Assembly: GCA_039714395.1 (NCBI GenBank)
Contig: JBDLJH010000006.1
Location: forward strand, 62,001 to 126,000
Source: JAPHSX01 sp039714395
GTDB lineage: Bacteria; Pseudomonadota; Gammaproteobacteria; Thiohalomonadales; Thiohalomonadaceae
Direction: 5' to 3'
Length of the DNA: 64,000 nt
How positions within the stretch are numbered: position 1 is the first letter of the stretch; each line of letters starts with the position of its first letter. The translations under genes and the position numbers were made by a program. Below are positions 41,508-49,986 of the stretch, piece after piece. The notes beneath the pieces were generated by a model. That model was given only the letters and a program-made list of their open reading frames with translations. It ran no database searches and was not told where the DNA came from.

Positions 41508-42200
41508 ATGACAGGAAAAACGATATTACTGGTTGAGGATGAGGCGGCGATCCGCGAGATGATATGTCTGGCGTTGGAACGTGCCGGTTACACCGTGTGG
41601 CAGGCAGGGGATGGGGCTGAGGCTGACAGGCTGCTGACAGACGGGTTGCCTGACCTGATTCTGCTCGACTGGATGCTGCCCGGTGCCAGCGGTCTTGAGA
41701 TCGCACGCCACCTACGCCGTGACGAGGTCACCCGTGAGGTGCCGATTATTATGCTCACCGCTCGTGGCGAGGAAGAAGATTGTATTCGCGGTCTCGATAG
41801 CGGTGTCGATGACTACATGATCAAGCCTTTCTCACCGCGCGAGCTTATCGCCCGTATTAAGGCGTTGTTGCGTCGTACCCGCTCAACCGAGGCCGATGGT
41901 ACTATCGACATAAATGGCCTGGTGCTCGATACCCACAGCTACCGTGTGACCGCTGATGGTAAGGCGCTGGAGATGGGGCCGACCGAATTTCGCCTGTTAC
42001 AGTTCTTTATGGCCCACCCCGAACGGGTCTATAGCCGCACGCAATTACTTGATATGGTGTGGAGCCGTGGTAGTTTCGTTGAGGAGCGCACGGTAGATGT
42101 GCATATTCGTCGCCTGCGCAAGGCGCTGTCTGATAACGGTTATGACCGTATGGTGCAGACGGTGCGTGGTGCCGGTTACCGTTTTTCTGCACAGTCATAG
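41508..42200 (+). CDS. phoB: phosphate response regulator PhoB
   Basis: The 230-residue OmpR-type regulator has a receiver domain with acidic pocket VEDE (residues 9-12), phosphoacceptor Asp54 in LLDWMLPG and Lys in IKPFSPREL. A winged-helix DNA-binding domain follows (MGPTEFRLLQFFMAHPERVY, VDVHIRRLRKAL). Phosphorylated PhoB binds Pho boxes, three of which occur in this window. I chose MTGKTILLVEDE as the start; an ATG 15 bp upstream is possible. phoR follows 24 bp later. Confidence 0.95.
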   Translation: MTGKTILLVEDEAAIREMICLALERAGYTVWQAGDGAEADRLLTDGLPDLILLDWMLPGASGLEIARHLRRDEVTREVPIIMLTARGEEEDCIRGLDSGVDDYMIKPFSPRELIARIKALLRRTRSTEADGTIDINGLVLDTHSYRVTADGKALEMGPTEFRLLQFFMAHPERVYSRTQLLDMVWSRGSFVEERTVDVHIRRLRKALSDNGYDRMVQTVRGAGYRFSAQS

Positions 42201-42224
42201 ATAGAAGGAAGAAGGTAGAGCCAT

Positions 42225-43529
42225 TTGTCCAACCCCTGGTCAGCTGAATTACGACGATTGCTGATACTGCTGCTGCTGGCCACGCTGGCAGGGTTGCTGG
42301 TCGGCCAGGTGGGAGTGGTACTGTTCCTTACCCTGGCAGTCTATCTGGGCTGGCACTTGCGAAACCTCTACCGTCTTTATGCCTGGCTGCATGATGGCCA
42401 TAGCTTTCACCCTCCCGAGGCCTCGGGTATCTGGGGCGACGTCTTTAATCTCATCTATCGTTCCCAGTTGCGTAACCGTAAGCGTAAGAAACGTCTTACT
42501 ACTCTGATCAAGCGCTTTCAGGAGGCGACGGCGGCAATGCCTGATGCCACGGTGATCCTCGATTCTGAGGGAGGGATAGAGTGGTTTAACGGGGCGGCAC
42601 AGTCTCTGCTGGGTCTGCAGCCGGGGCGTGATGTAGGCCAGCGTATCATCAATCTTATTCGTAGCCCCGAGTTTCGTCGTTTTCTTGCGCAGGGCTCTCC
42701 GAATGAGCCGATGCGTATAGTTTCCCCCATCGATGAGAACACTATCCTCAATTTTCGTGTAGTGCCTTACGGCAAGAACCAGCGTCTACTGATTGTTCGC
42801 GATGTGAGCCAGCAGCAGCGTCTGGAGCAGATGCGTCGTGATTTCGTGGCTAACGTTTCTCATGAGCTGCGTACCCCGCTTACCGTGGTCAGTGGTTTTC
42901 TCGAGACACTGCTCGATGAGAGTGATGAGTACCCCGCGCACCTTACCCGCTCTCTAGGACTGATGGAGCAGCAGGCGGGGCGCATGAGCCAGATTGTTGA
43001 GGATCTGTTACTGATCTCACGCCTGGAGACGGATAGTGAACGTTCACCGCGCGAGACAGTTGTGGTGGCGGCAATGCTGAATATGGTGGAGGAGGGGATG
43101 GTCTCGATGGCAGCGGAGAAGGGACTGCAGTTGCAGTTTGAGTGTGACGAAAAGCTCTGGCTCTACGGTGCGGAAAAGGAACTCTATAGTGCCTTTAATA
43201 ACCTCGTGACCAATGCAGTACGTTATACGCCTGAGGGAGGCCGCATCACTGTGCGCTGGTATCGTGACGAGCATGGTGCTCACTTTGAGGTTGAGGATAC
43301 CGGTATGGGCATAGCCCCGCAGCATATCCCGCGTCTTACTGAACGTTTCTACAGGGTCGATGTGGGACGCTCACGGGACAGCGGAGGCACCGGCCTGGGG
43401 CTGGCCATCGTCAAACATGTTCTCAATCGTCACAGCGCTAACCTTCGTATTAGCAGTACCATCAATCGTGGCAGTACCTTTAGCTGTGATTTCCCTGATG
43501 AGTTGATTGTTAACCATAAAGCCGCTTGA
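42225..43529 (+). CDS. phoR: phosphate sensor histidine kinase PhoR
   Basis: The 434-residue kinase has one or two N-terminal membrane helices (about 10-42), a PAS domain (about 98-195) and HisKA with His213 in FVANVSHELRTPLTVVSG. The HATPase domain follows (NLVTNAVRYTPEGG, VEDTGMGIAPQHIPRL, GGTGLGLAIVKHVL). PhoR has no large periplasmic domain, as usual; it senses phosphate through PstSCAB-PhoU. It starts at TTG after an AAGGTAG site. A heptamer tandem repeat begins 12 bp after its stop. Confidence 0.95.
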   Translation: MSNPWSAELRRLLILLLLATLAGLLVGQVGVVLFLTLAVYLGWHLRNLYRLYAWLHDGHSFHPPEASGIWGDVFNLIYRSQLRNRKRKKRLTTLIKRFQEATAAMPDATVILDSEGGIEWFNGAAQSLLGLQPGRDVGQRIINLIRSPEFRRFLAQGSPNEPMRIVSPIDENTILNFRVVPYGKNQRLLIVRDVSQQQRLEQMRRDFVANVSHELRTPLTVVSGFLETLLDESDEYPAHLTRSLGLMEQQAGRMSQIVEDLLLISRLETDSERSPRETVVVAAMLNMVEEGMVSMAAEKGLQLQFECDEKLWLYGAEKELYSAFNNLVTNAVRYTPEGGRITVRWYRDEHGAHFEVEDTGMGIAPQHIPRLTERFYRVDVGRSRDSGGTGLGLAIVKHVLNRHSANLRISSTINRGSTFSCDFPDELIVNHKAA

Positions 43530-43540
43530 AGAATAAAGCC

Positions 43541-43596
43541 TTTAGTCTTTAGTCTTTAGTCTTTTGACTTACGACTTACGACTTACGACTTACGAC
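43541..43596. repeat. array of eight heptamers between phoR and pstS
   Basis: Eight consecutive 7-bp units run TTTAGTC x3, TTTTGAC x1 and TTACGAC x4. The two dominant units share a GAC/GTC core but are not the same sequence. The array lies 12 bp after phoR and 55 bp before the Pho box of pstS. It is related to TGACGAC x6 at 27191. Confidence 0.92.
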
Positions 43597-43650
43597 TTAA
43601 TGCTCCCATTTCCTCAGCAATACCCTACTTGTCATCAAAGTTTCACTCTG

Positions 43651-43684
43651 CATTCATAAATCTGTCATCTTTATGCGCGAGAAT
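43651..43684 (+). promoter_or_regulatory. Pho box and -10 element of pstS
   Basis: CATTCATAAATCTGTCAT (43651-43668) matches the Pho box consensus at 16 of 18 bases. A 10-nt spacer leads to GAGAAT (43679-43684), a weak -10 typical of an activator-dependent promoter. pstS starts 39 nt further on, at 43724, after an AGGAG ribosome-binding site. Confidence 0.85.
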
Positions 43685-43723
43685 GGCTGCATCCAAAGTG
43701 ATGACAACAGGAGTGAAGTTCTG

Positions 43724-44695
43724 ATGAAAGCAGTTAAGACGATTCTTGCCGGTGTAATAGGCATGAGCATGATGGCCGGTCAGGCCGTAGCAGGTGCCAA
43801 GGTTGAGGCAGGTGTTCCGGTTTACCAGAAGGCCAGTGGTGTTTCCGGCAATATCTCTAGCGTCGGTTCCGATACTCTGGCTAACCTGATGACCCTGTGG
43901 GCTGAAGAGTTCAAACGCGCCTACCCCAACGTTAACATTCAGATTCAGGCCGCCGGCTCTTCTACTGCACCGCCTGCGCTGACCGAAGGTACTTCCAATC
44001 TCGGCCCGATGAGCCGCAAGATGAAGAACAAGGAGAAAGAGGCCTTCGAGAAGAAGCACGGTTATGAGCCTGTAGCTATCCCCGTTGCTATCGATGCCCT
44101 GGCGGTATATGTGCACAAGGACAACCCGGTTAAGGGTCTGACCATCCCGCAGGTCGATGCCATCTTCTCCTCTACCCGCAAGTGTGGTGGCGATGCTAAT
44201 ATTTCCAGGTGGAGCGAGGCAGGTGTTGGTGGTTCTCTGGGTAACAAGAACATCCAGATCTATGGTCGTAACTCGGTATCTGGTACCTACGGTTACTTTA
44301 AGAAGAAGGGCCTGTGTAAGGGTGACTACAAGAACACGGTTAACGAGCAGCCTGGTTCTGCCTCTGTAGTACAGTCGGTATCCAGCTCCATTAACGGTAT
44401 TGGTTACTCCGGCGTAGGTTACAAGACCTCTGGTGTTAAGGCGGTTGCCCTGGCCAAGAAGCCTGGTCAGTCCTTTGTTGAGGCGAACAACGAGAATGCA
44501 CTGAACGGTAGCTATCCGCTGAGCCGCTTCCTCTACGTCTACGTTAACAAGCACCCCAACAAGCCGTTGGCACCGCTGGAGCGTGAGTTCATCAAGATGG
44601 TGCTTTCTAAAGCGGGTCAGGAAGTCGTGATTAAAGATGGTTACATTCCGCTGCCCGCCAAGGTTATTGCCAAGCAGCTGAAGAAGCTCGATTGA
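43724..44695 (+). CDS. pstS: periplasmic phosphate-binding protein PstS
   Basis: The 323-residue protein has a signal peptide (MKAVKTILAGVIGMSMMAGQ, cleavage after AVA) and the PstS fold. Phosphate-loop segments are VGSDTLANLMTLWAEEF, AAGSSTAPPALTEGTSNLGP and RNSVSGTYGYFKKKGL. It delivers phosphate to PstCAB. The start at 43724 was chosen over an upstream in-frame ATG at 43673 because of the signal peptide and AGGAG. Unlike in E. coli, it is next to phoBR and 5.3 kb from pstCAB. It clearly differs from the PstS-OmpA fusion at 33479. Confidence 0.94.
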   Translation: MKAVKTILAGVIGMSMMAGQAVAGAKVEAGVPVYQKASGVSGNISSVGSDTLANLMTLWAEEFKRAYPNVNIQIQAAGSSTAPPALTEGTSNLGPMSRKMKNKEKEAFEKKHGYEPVAIPVAIDALAVYVHKDNPVKGLTIPQVDAIFSSTRKCGGDANISRWSEAGVGGSLGNKNIQIYGRNSVSGTYGYFKKKGLCKGDYKNTVNEQPGSASVVQSVSSSINGIGYSGVGYKTSGVKAVALAKKPGQSFVEANNENALNGSYPLSRFLYVYVNKHPNKPLAPLEREFIKMVLSKAGQEVVIKDGYIPLPAKVIAKQLKKLD

Positions 44696-44719
44696 TCATC
44701 GGTTACTGAAGTGAAAGAG

Positions 44720-44748
44720 AAAACGCCCCTAACGGGGCGTTTTTTTTC
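44720..44748 (+). terminator. intrinsic terminator of pstS
   Basis: Hairpin AAAACGCCCC-TAA-CGGGGCGTTTT runs into a T-tract 25 bp after the pstS stop. It explains why the pstS mRNA ends before the unrelated genes that separate it from pstCAB. Confidence 0.93.
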
Positions 44749-44763
44749 GTCTGGGGACTTATT

Positions 44764-45084
44764 CTAGTGACGGGTAAGGTAGGGCAGCAGTGCCAGCATC
44801 GTACTCTCTTTACAGCAGCGGAAGTCCAGAGTAGTTTTTCCATCCTCGCAGCAGTGGAGTACCTGAGCGCTGATGCGGTGGTGTTCACTGTGTCTACGCC
44901 CGGGGATGCTGATCATGATTTCCACCTCAGCATTCTTATTGAGGGTGATGGAACCGGTGTTTACCTGCATCTGGTCGTGAGCGATGCTTTCGGTAACGGC
45001 CTGCACGAAACCTAGTGGACCATAGTTGAGTACCACACGAATATCATGAAGCCTGGCCGGGATGCGTTGATTTAGTTGGGACAT
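44764..45084 (-). CDS. PilZ-like protein (tentative), 106 aa
   Basis: The protein starts MSQLNQRIPARLHDIRVVLN, with AGGAG 5 nt upstream of this ATG. A pattern of beta-strands follows: VTESIAHDQMQVNTG, AEVEIMISIPG, ISAQVLHCCEDGKTTLDF. This resembles the PilZ barrel, a c-di-GMP receptor fold, but the RxxxR and DxSxxG motifs are degenerate (QRIPAR, TESIAHDQ), so ligand binding is doubtful. It is convergent with pstS across a terminator. Function unknown; c-di-GMP enzymes occur elsewhere in the window. Confidence 0.5.
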   Translation of the reverse strand: MSQLNQRIPARLHDIRVVLNYGPLGFVQAVTESIAHDQMQVNTGSITLNKNAEVEIMISIPGRRHSEHHRISAQVLHCCEDGKTTLDFRCCKESTMLALLPYLTRH

Positions 45085-45320
45085 GGGCTCTCCTTTTCTC
45101 AACCCCAGTTTTTATAGCGGGTTCCTTCAAGGTAGAAAAGTTGGTTATATTTGCCATGTTGGAAAATGCTGAAATAGTGATATAGATAGTCTCTAATGTT
45201 ACAGCTCTGTTTCAGTGGGGGGGATAGCAATCTTGCCCGCTGTTATGGATTATTGATAGGGATGAATAGCTTGCCGGCTATTGTTACGGTAGGCACTGAG
45301 TTTTCGGCTCTATGTAAAAT

Positions 45321-46628
45321 ATGATGATTAACAACGAAACAATAAAAAACTCTTATGATTCCGGGCTGGTGTCATACCCCCATAGCAGGCGTTTTCTCCT
45401 GTTGCTGTCGCTGCTGATGCTTCTCTGTACCAGCCCCGGTACGGTGGCGGCACAGTCCAATGGAGACTGGTACCACGTCGATGCGCAGGGGGAGGTGTCA
45501 CTCCGGCTTTACTTTTTCTGGTCTTCGCTCTGTCCCCACTGTGATACGGCACGTCCGCTGGTTGAAAATTACGCAGCGCAAAACCCCTGGCTGGAGCTGG
45601 AGTCGATGGAAGTCAGTGCCAGTGGTGCGCATCGGAAACTCTATCGTGAACTTGCGGCGTCGTTGGGCGCTGAGGCGCGCTCGGTACCTGCCTTTTTCTA
45701 CTGTGGAGGGATGCAGGTAGGTTTTGATGCGGAGCAGGGGGGAGCTGAACTGTTCCGTGGTATTGAAGCCTGTCGTGAGCGGCTACTGGCAGGAGAGGGC
45801 ATGGCAGGGCCACAGGCATCTGCGAAGCTGCCCCTCGGTATTGAGCGCAATGATATCGGTCTCTTTACCCTGACCATAATGCTCGCTGCCCTCGATGCCT
45901 TTAATCCCTGTGCCTTTTTTGTGCTGCTGTTCCTGCTCGGTATGCTGGCTCATGCTCACGAACGTAGGCGCATGTTGCTGGTGGGCGGGGTATTCGTCTT
46001 CTTCTCCGGGTTGCTCTACTTCCTCTTTATGAGTGCCTGGCTTAACCTCTTTTTGCTAATGGGGGTGATGCGTTCGGTCACCACTGGCGCGGCTCTGCTG
46101 GCCCTGCTGGCGGCAGGTATCAATATTAAGGATGCTCTGCTGCCGGGGCATGGGGTTTCGCTCTCGATCCCGGATGGACGCAAGCCGGGACTGTTTCAGC
46201 GTATGCGTGAAATGTTGAAGATGAAGGGGACGCCAGGGCTACTGTTGGCCACCATAGTGCTGGCGTTGCTGGCTAACAGCTATGAGTTGCTCTGTACCTC
46301 GGGGCTACCGATGGTCTACACCCGAATCCTTACCCTGGAGACACTGCCAACGGTGCAGTACTACCTCTATCTGCTGCTCTACAATCTGGTCTATGTGGTA
46401 CCGCTGGCAGTGATCGTACTGCTGTTCACTCTGGGCGTGGCCCGGGGAAAGTTGCAGAACCTTGGCGGTCGATTGTTGAAGCTTTTATCAGGTTTGATGA
46501 TGCTGGGGCTGGGATTGTTGCTACTGCTGGCACCGGAGTGGCTCAGCTCGCCGTGGAGCACCGTGCTGATTATTGCGTTGGCCCTGTTGCTGACCATGTT
46601 ATTTCGCCAACGCTGGAAGGAGGACTAG
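45321..46628 (+). CDS. thioredoxin-fold plus DsbD/CcdA-like membrane protein
   Basis: The 435-residue protein has an N-terminal signal-anchor (about 24-45) and a periplasmic thioredoxin-like domain (about 50-165) with CPHC in FFWSSLCPHCDTARPLV. Seven or so membrane helices follow. The first contains LDAFNPCAFFVLLFLLG, and a later one LLANSYELLCTSGLP, which place paired cysteines as in the DsbD/CcdA family. It probably carries electrons from cytoplasmic thioredoxin to periplasmic substrates. Its final 4 bp overlap a convergent gene. No cytochrome c maturation genes are adjacent. Confidence 0.8.
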   Translation: MMINNETIKNSYDSGLVSYPHSRRFLLLLSLLMLLCTSPGTVAAQSNGDWYHVDAQGEVSLRLYFFWSSLCPHCDTARPLVENYAAQNPWLELESMEVSASGAHRKLYRELAASLGAEARSVPAFFYCGGMQVGFDAEQGGAELFRGIEACRERLLAGEGMAGPQASAKLPLGIERNDIGLFTLTIMLAALDAFNPCAFFVLLFLLGMLAHAHERRRMLLVGGVFVFFSGLLYFLFMSAWLNLFLLMGVMRSVTTGAALLALLAAGINIKDALLPGHGVSLSIPDGRKPGLFQRMREMLKMKGTPGLLLATIVLALLANSYELLCTSGLPMVYTRILTLETLPTVQYYLYLLLYNLVYVVPLAVIVLLFTLGVARGKLQNLGGRLLKLLSGLMMLGLGLLLLLAPEWLSSPWSTVLIIALALLLTMLFRQRWKED

Positions 46629-47407
46629 AAAAAGAGGCGATTTGCCTTGCGTAGGCTGCGTAGCAGGCTGGTAAATTCTATCGTGGTACGTTGTTCAAGT
46701 CGCTTCGCCTTTTCATCCAGTTTTCGCAGCATCTTCTTGGCCGAGGCTTGTCGAGTAGCAATACCGATAATATTGGCCTTGCCCTCGACCGGCAGGCGTA
46801 GCACCTGTTGGCCAAAACTTACGGCCATATCATCAATGAAGTCCTTGCTGTGAATGCGGTCATCAGACCAGAGGTTCATTGAGAGCACCCCCTGGGGTGA
46901 TAGCTGCTCATGGCAGGCCTCGAAGAAGCTCATGCCAATTACGGAGTAGGCGATACCCTTCTCTAAAAAGGCATCGATGATCATAAGATCGTAGTTACCC
47001 TGGTCCGAGTCGGTATGGCGTACGAAGCTTCCGGCATCCTCATAAAAGAGTTGCAGTCGTGGATCGTCAGGTAAGCCGAAGAACTCCTGGGCAATCCGGT
47101 GTACCTCTGGTCGGAATTCGACGGCATCAATGTGGCACTGCGGGAAGTGATGCAGCAAAAATTTAGCTAGTGAGCCACCGCCCAGGCCCAAAAGCAGTAC
47201 CCGTCGTGGCTCCTCGCAAAACAGCAGTGCCGCGCACATGGCGCGTGTATAGGTGAGGGCGAGGTCATACGGATCGCGCAGCAGCATGCTGCTCTGTTTG
47301 GCATCTGTGCCAAAGTGGAGTGAGCGGCAGAGATTATCATCCACCACCTCAATTACCCCTAACTGATCCTGAGCCTGATGAATTATCTCGCCCTGATATT
47401 TACGCAT
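46625..47407 (-). CDS. spermidine-synthase-like methyltransferase-fold protein
   Basis: The 260-residue protein has the spermidine-synthase/SAM-dependent Rossmann pattern: VLLLGLGGGSLAKFLLHHFP near residue 70, DAVEFRPEVHRIAQEFF near 93 and YDLMIIDAFLEKG near 140. The N-terminal beta domain that lines the polyamine site is short, so a true aminopropyltransferase role is uncertain. The C-terminus is Lys/Arg-rich. No speD-type decarboxylase lies nearby. It converges on the thioredoxin-DsbD gene with a 4-bp overlap. Confidence 0.8.
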   Translation of the reverse strand: MRKYQGEIIHQAQDQLGVIEVVDDNLCRSLHFGTDAKQSSMLLRDPYDLALTYTRAMCAALLFCEEPRRVLLLGLGGGSLAKFLLHHFPQCHIDAVEFRPEVHRIAQEFFGLPDDPRLQLFYEDAGSFVRHTDSDQGNYDLMIIDAFLEKGIAYSVIGMSFFEACHEQLSPQGVLSMNLWSDDRIHSKDFIDDMAVSFGQQVLRLPVEGKANIIGIATRQASAKKMLRKLDEKAKRLEQRTTIEFTSLLRSLRKANRLFF

Positions 47408-47489
47408 GCATGGTTCTCATTGTAATAAAATTTATGTGGATAATTTGCGGTACTATTGTTAAAAATACAAGAAAAAGAGGAGTCTCTTC

Positions 47490-47846
47490 ATGCGTTACGT
47501 GGTAATCATCAATATGGACTACCAGAACTATGAGCACGACAAGCTAAAAATGCTGTTTGCGGACATCAGTGCGGCAATGCAGGAGAAGGGTTTTGTGGTG
47601 GATGGACGACGCTTCACCATTGATACTGATCCGGATAATGCACAACATTTGGCACGCTTTGTTATCGATGATGTTGAACAGCAGTACAACACCAGAGGAG
47701 AATCGATTTACGTCTATATCAAGGAGTTTTTTGGTTTCGAGGTGGAGAGTGCCGTCAATCTGTTGTTGCCCCCTAATGAAGATATTGAGGTGAGTGAACT
47801 GGAGGATGTAGAAGGCATTCACCTGATGGATTTTCTTAAGAAGTAA
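47490..47846 (+). CDS. hypothetical protein, 118 aa
   Basis: This soluble, acidic protein starts MRYVVIINMDYQNYEHDKLK after a GAGGAG site. Its sequence alternates helix and strand (LKMLFADISAAMQEKGFVVD, ESIYVYIKEFFGFEV) and ends in KK. I recognise no family or motif. It is divergent from the spermidine-synthase-like gene (82-bp gap) and stands apart from the next gene by 187 bp. A small ferredoxin-like fold is possible, but this is a guess. Confidence 0.6.
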   Translation: MRYVVIINMDYQNYEHDKLKMLFADISAAMQEKGFVVDGRRFTIDTDPDNAQHLARFVIDDVEQQYNTRGESIYVYIKEFFGFEVESAVNLLLPPNEDIEVSELEDVEGIHLMDFLKK

Positions 47847-48033
47847 CCCTCTCTACCCGGTGAAATTCGGGGGAGGGAGGAGTCTCTATTATCCACACGC
47901 GATCCTGTTCTCAGGTTCATGTCCTGACAGAAATCGTTATTCAATGATGTTCACTACAGTAACTGTTGCAGGCAAACAGGCGTACTGCTGTTATCATTCT
48001 TAATTATGTATTTAATAATGACGGAATAGTTAC

Positions 48034-48759
48034 ATGGGGCAAGCACCCTGGCGAGAGGCGATGGTGTTGCGGCGCAACCCCCGGGCCAAGTATGTACGGC
48101 TCAAGATCCATCCACCCGGCAGGGTCGAGGTGGTGATGCCTTCGGGCTTCGATGAACGCGGCCTGCCCGTGATCCTTGATCAGCACACCGCCTGGGTGGA
48201 GGAGCGCCTGCTTCATTTGAGTGGGCAGCCTGTTGAGTTACAGGGCCCCCCCTCCAGAATCAAGCTACCGGCCATAGATGATCAGTGGAGGCTGGAGTAT
48301 ATGCCGCGTGGCGGGACGCGCAATAGCTGTCGCGAGCGGACCGATGGTGTGTTGACGGTCAGTGCCGATAATGATGAGCAGCGGCGCGAACTGCTTAAGC
48401 GTTGGCTTGCCCGCAAGGCGAAACAGCAGCTAATACCGTGGCTTAAGGAGACCAGTGATGAGCTTGCTCTCCCCTTTAGTGGTGTCACTATCCGTGGGCA
48501 GCGTACGCGCTGGGGGAGTTGCTCGGCAAAGGGGCATATTAACCTTAATTATGCACTGCTCTTCCTGCAGCCCGATCTGGTGCGCTATCTCTTTGTACAT
48601 GAACTCTGCCATACCGTTCACCTCAACCATTCACACCGTTACTGGGCCCTGGTACAGGGCAAAGAACCCCACTACAGAATCATGGAAAAGGCGCTGAAGA
48701 GGGCGGCATATGAGGTGCCAGCGTGGCTGCATGCCCCGTTTTATGATGTGCAAGCCTGA
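48034..48759 (+). CDS. YgjP-like (DUF45) zinc metallopeptidase
   Basis: The 241-residue protein has the YgjP pattern: an N-terminal beta-rich half (RNPRAKYVRLKIHPPGRVEV), RTRWGSCSAKGHINLNYALL near residue 165, and the metal site VHELCHTVHLNHSHRYWALV with HxxxH and a third His. It is a predicted cytosolic peptidase of unknown substrate; some relatives act with restriction systems, but none is present here. The start at 48034 has a weak ribosome-binding site. Confidence 0.85.
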   Translation: MGQAPWREAMVLRRNPRAKYVRLKIHPPGRVEVVMPSGFDERGLPVILDQHTAWVEERLLHLSGQPVELQGPPSRIKLPAIDDQWRLEYMPRGGTRNSCRERTDGVLTVSADNDEQRRELLKRWLARKAKQQLIPWLKETSDELALPFSGVTIRGQRTRWGSCSAKGHINLNYALLFLQPDLVRYLFVHELCHTVHLNHSHRYWALVQGKEPHYRIMEKALKRAAYEVPAWLHAPFYDVQA

Positions 48760-48834
48760 ATCTTCTGTTGCGTATGGCGCGGCATGCTATTCGTGTCTAG
48801 GATTGAGATAAATAGATATTTCATGGAGTCAGCG

Positions 48835-49170
48835 ATGAACGACGAAACTCTCGAAACAGAAAGTGATAACAGCATCTGGATACGTGGACTCTACATGTTG
48901 CTGTTTATGTTGCTCTACAGTGTCGCGGAGTTTGTACTGGCGGCAGTGGTGTTGGTGCAGTTTGGCTATAGGATATTCAATGAGGAACGCCATCCACGGT
49001 TACTAGCTCTGGGAGCTGCGGTTGCCAGCTATATCTATCAGGTGATGCGTTTTCTCAGTTTTAATACCGAGGTAATGCCTTATCCCTTCAGTGACTGGCC
49101 TGAGGGAGAGGCGGCGGATAGTATTGTTGAGGGTGAGGTGCTGCCGCATCAAAAGGGGAGTTCTGACTGA
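48835..49170 (+). CDS. DUF4389 membrane protein
   Basis: The 111-residue protein starts MNDETLETESDNSIWIRGLY; GGAG 6 nt upstream fixes this ATG over one at 48784. Helices span about residues 17-45 and 55-75. RFLSFNTEVMPYPFSDWPEG is the DUF4389 signature. The family is uncharacterised. It lies 75 bp after the YgjP-like gene on the same strand. Confidence 0.8.
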   Translation: MNDETLETESDNSIWIRGLYMLLFMLLYSVAEFVLAAVVLVQFGYRIFNEERHPRLLALGAAVASYIYQVMRFLSFNTEVMPYPFSDWPEGEAADSIVEGEVLPHQKGSSD

Positions 49171-49180
49171 GACGGCTTAC

Positions 49181-49519
49181 TTAGCCGTATTCGTGCCTGC
49201 CACGCTGCAGTCGTTTGTACTGGCGTACCATCATTACCGCCTTGCGTACCGTGGGGCGATCGATGCATTTTACTTTAAGGCAGAGGTTCAGGACGATCCC
49301 GGTTTCTCCCTTATCTGGGATCTCAATGATATTACCTGGTGGTTCCTCTTCGCCTCGTGCCTCAGCCCAGGCGGTGGCGGTGAAGAGGGTGGCATCCCAG
49401 CGCACTACTTTATTCTCGAAGCGGCCATCGAAGCGTAGCCTTAGTTTCTCGCCACCGGGAGAACCCAATAGCTCCACCTCGTCGAGCAGGTCGTGGCTGT
49501 GGCTTGAATTTATCGGCAT
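49181..49519 (-). CDS. hypothetical protein, 112 aa
   Basis: This soluble protein has mixed charge and starts MPINSSHSHDLLDEVELLGS, with a weak ribosome-binding site. Internal segments are LRLRFDGRFENKVVRWDATL and KVKCIDRPTVRKAVMMVRQY; the tail is basic. I do not recognise a family. It converges with the DUF4389 gene at an 11-bp distance and is divergent from the next gene. Confidence 0.55.
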   Translation of the reverse strand: MPINSSHSHDLLDEVELLGSPGGEKLRLRFDGRFENKVVRWDATLFTATAWAEARGEEEPPGNIIEIPDKGETGIVLNLCLKVKCIDRPTVRKAVMMVRQYKRLQRGRHEYG

Positions 49520-49574
49520 TAGTCGGCATCTTTAGTGGAAGAACACTCATCATACCCGAGCCTGAGAGAGCAGT

Positions 49575-49916
49575 ATGAACATACCGAAGATCAACACAGC
49601 CATTCCTAAACGTCGCTATCAGCTAGGTGATTTTGGCATTACGGTGCTGGGTGACGTAGAGAGTAGTGATGGTAACGACTACCGCTACGTTTTCGCTATG
49701 GTGCAGGATGGCAAGAACGATCCTTTTCTCTATGTTACGGCTATAAAGGTACCCGGTAGTGAGGATTACACCTTGCGGCTGATCGCTCCCAATATGGAAC
49801 GAGATCTTGAAACTTCCCCTGCCTGGCGTGATCTGGACCACTTCTGTGAACAGGGGATCTCCATTGCCCAGCAGGTTATCGGTTTAAAGGATGAATACCC
49901 CCATCGTCTCATGTAG
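49575..49916 (+). CDS. hypothetical protein, 113 aa
   Basis: This soluble protein starts MNIPKINTAIPKRRYQLGDF and includes YRYVFAMVQDGKNDPFLYVT and DLDHFCEQGISIAQQVIGL. It has no signal peptide or known motif. The gene ends 31 bp before the Pho box of pstC, so it is probably not part of the pst operon. No function proposed. Confidence 0.6.
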   Translation: MNIPKINTAIPKRRYQLGDFGITVLGDVESSDGNDYRYVFAMVQDGKNDPFLYVTAIKVPGSEDYTLRLIAPNMERDLETSPAWRDLDHFCEQGISIAQQVIGLKDEYPHRLM

Positions 49917-49946
49917 TAACCATTTGTTTTTATTGAAGTAATCATC

Positions 49947-49980
49947 TTGTAATATTTCTGTCACATAGGCGCACTATGAT
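49947..49980 (+). promoter_or_regulatory. Pho box and -10 element of pstCAB
   Basis: TTGTAATATTTCTGTCAC (49947-49964) fits the Pho box with CTGT-like repeats at 11-bp spacing. After exactly 10 nt comes TATGAT (49975-49980), a strong -10. The pstC ATG is at 49987, only 7 nt later, where transcription would be expected to start. Confidence 0.82.
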
Positions 49981-49986
49981 GCGTGT

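Noticed and set aside
43643..44554. Minus-strand open frame of 303 codons
   Set aside because: Antisense to pstS; low-complexity composition typical of a mirror of a conserved gene.
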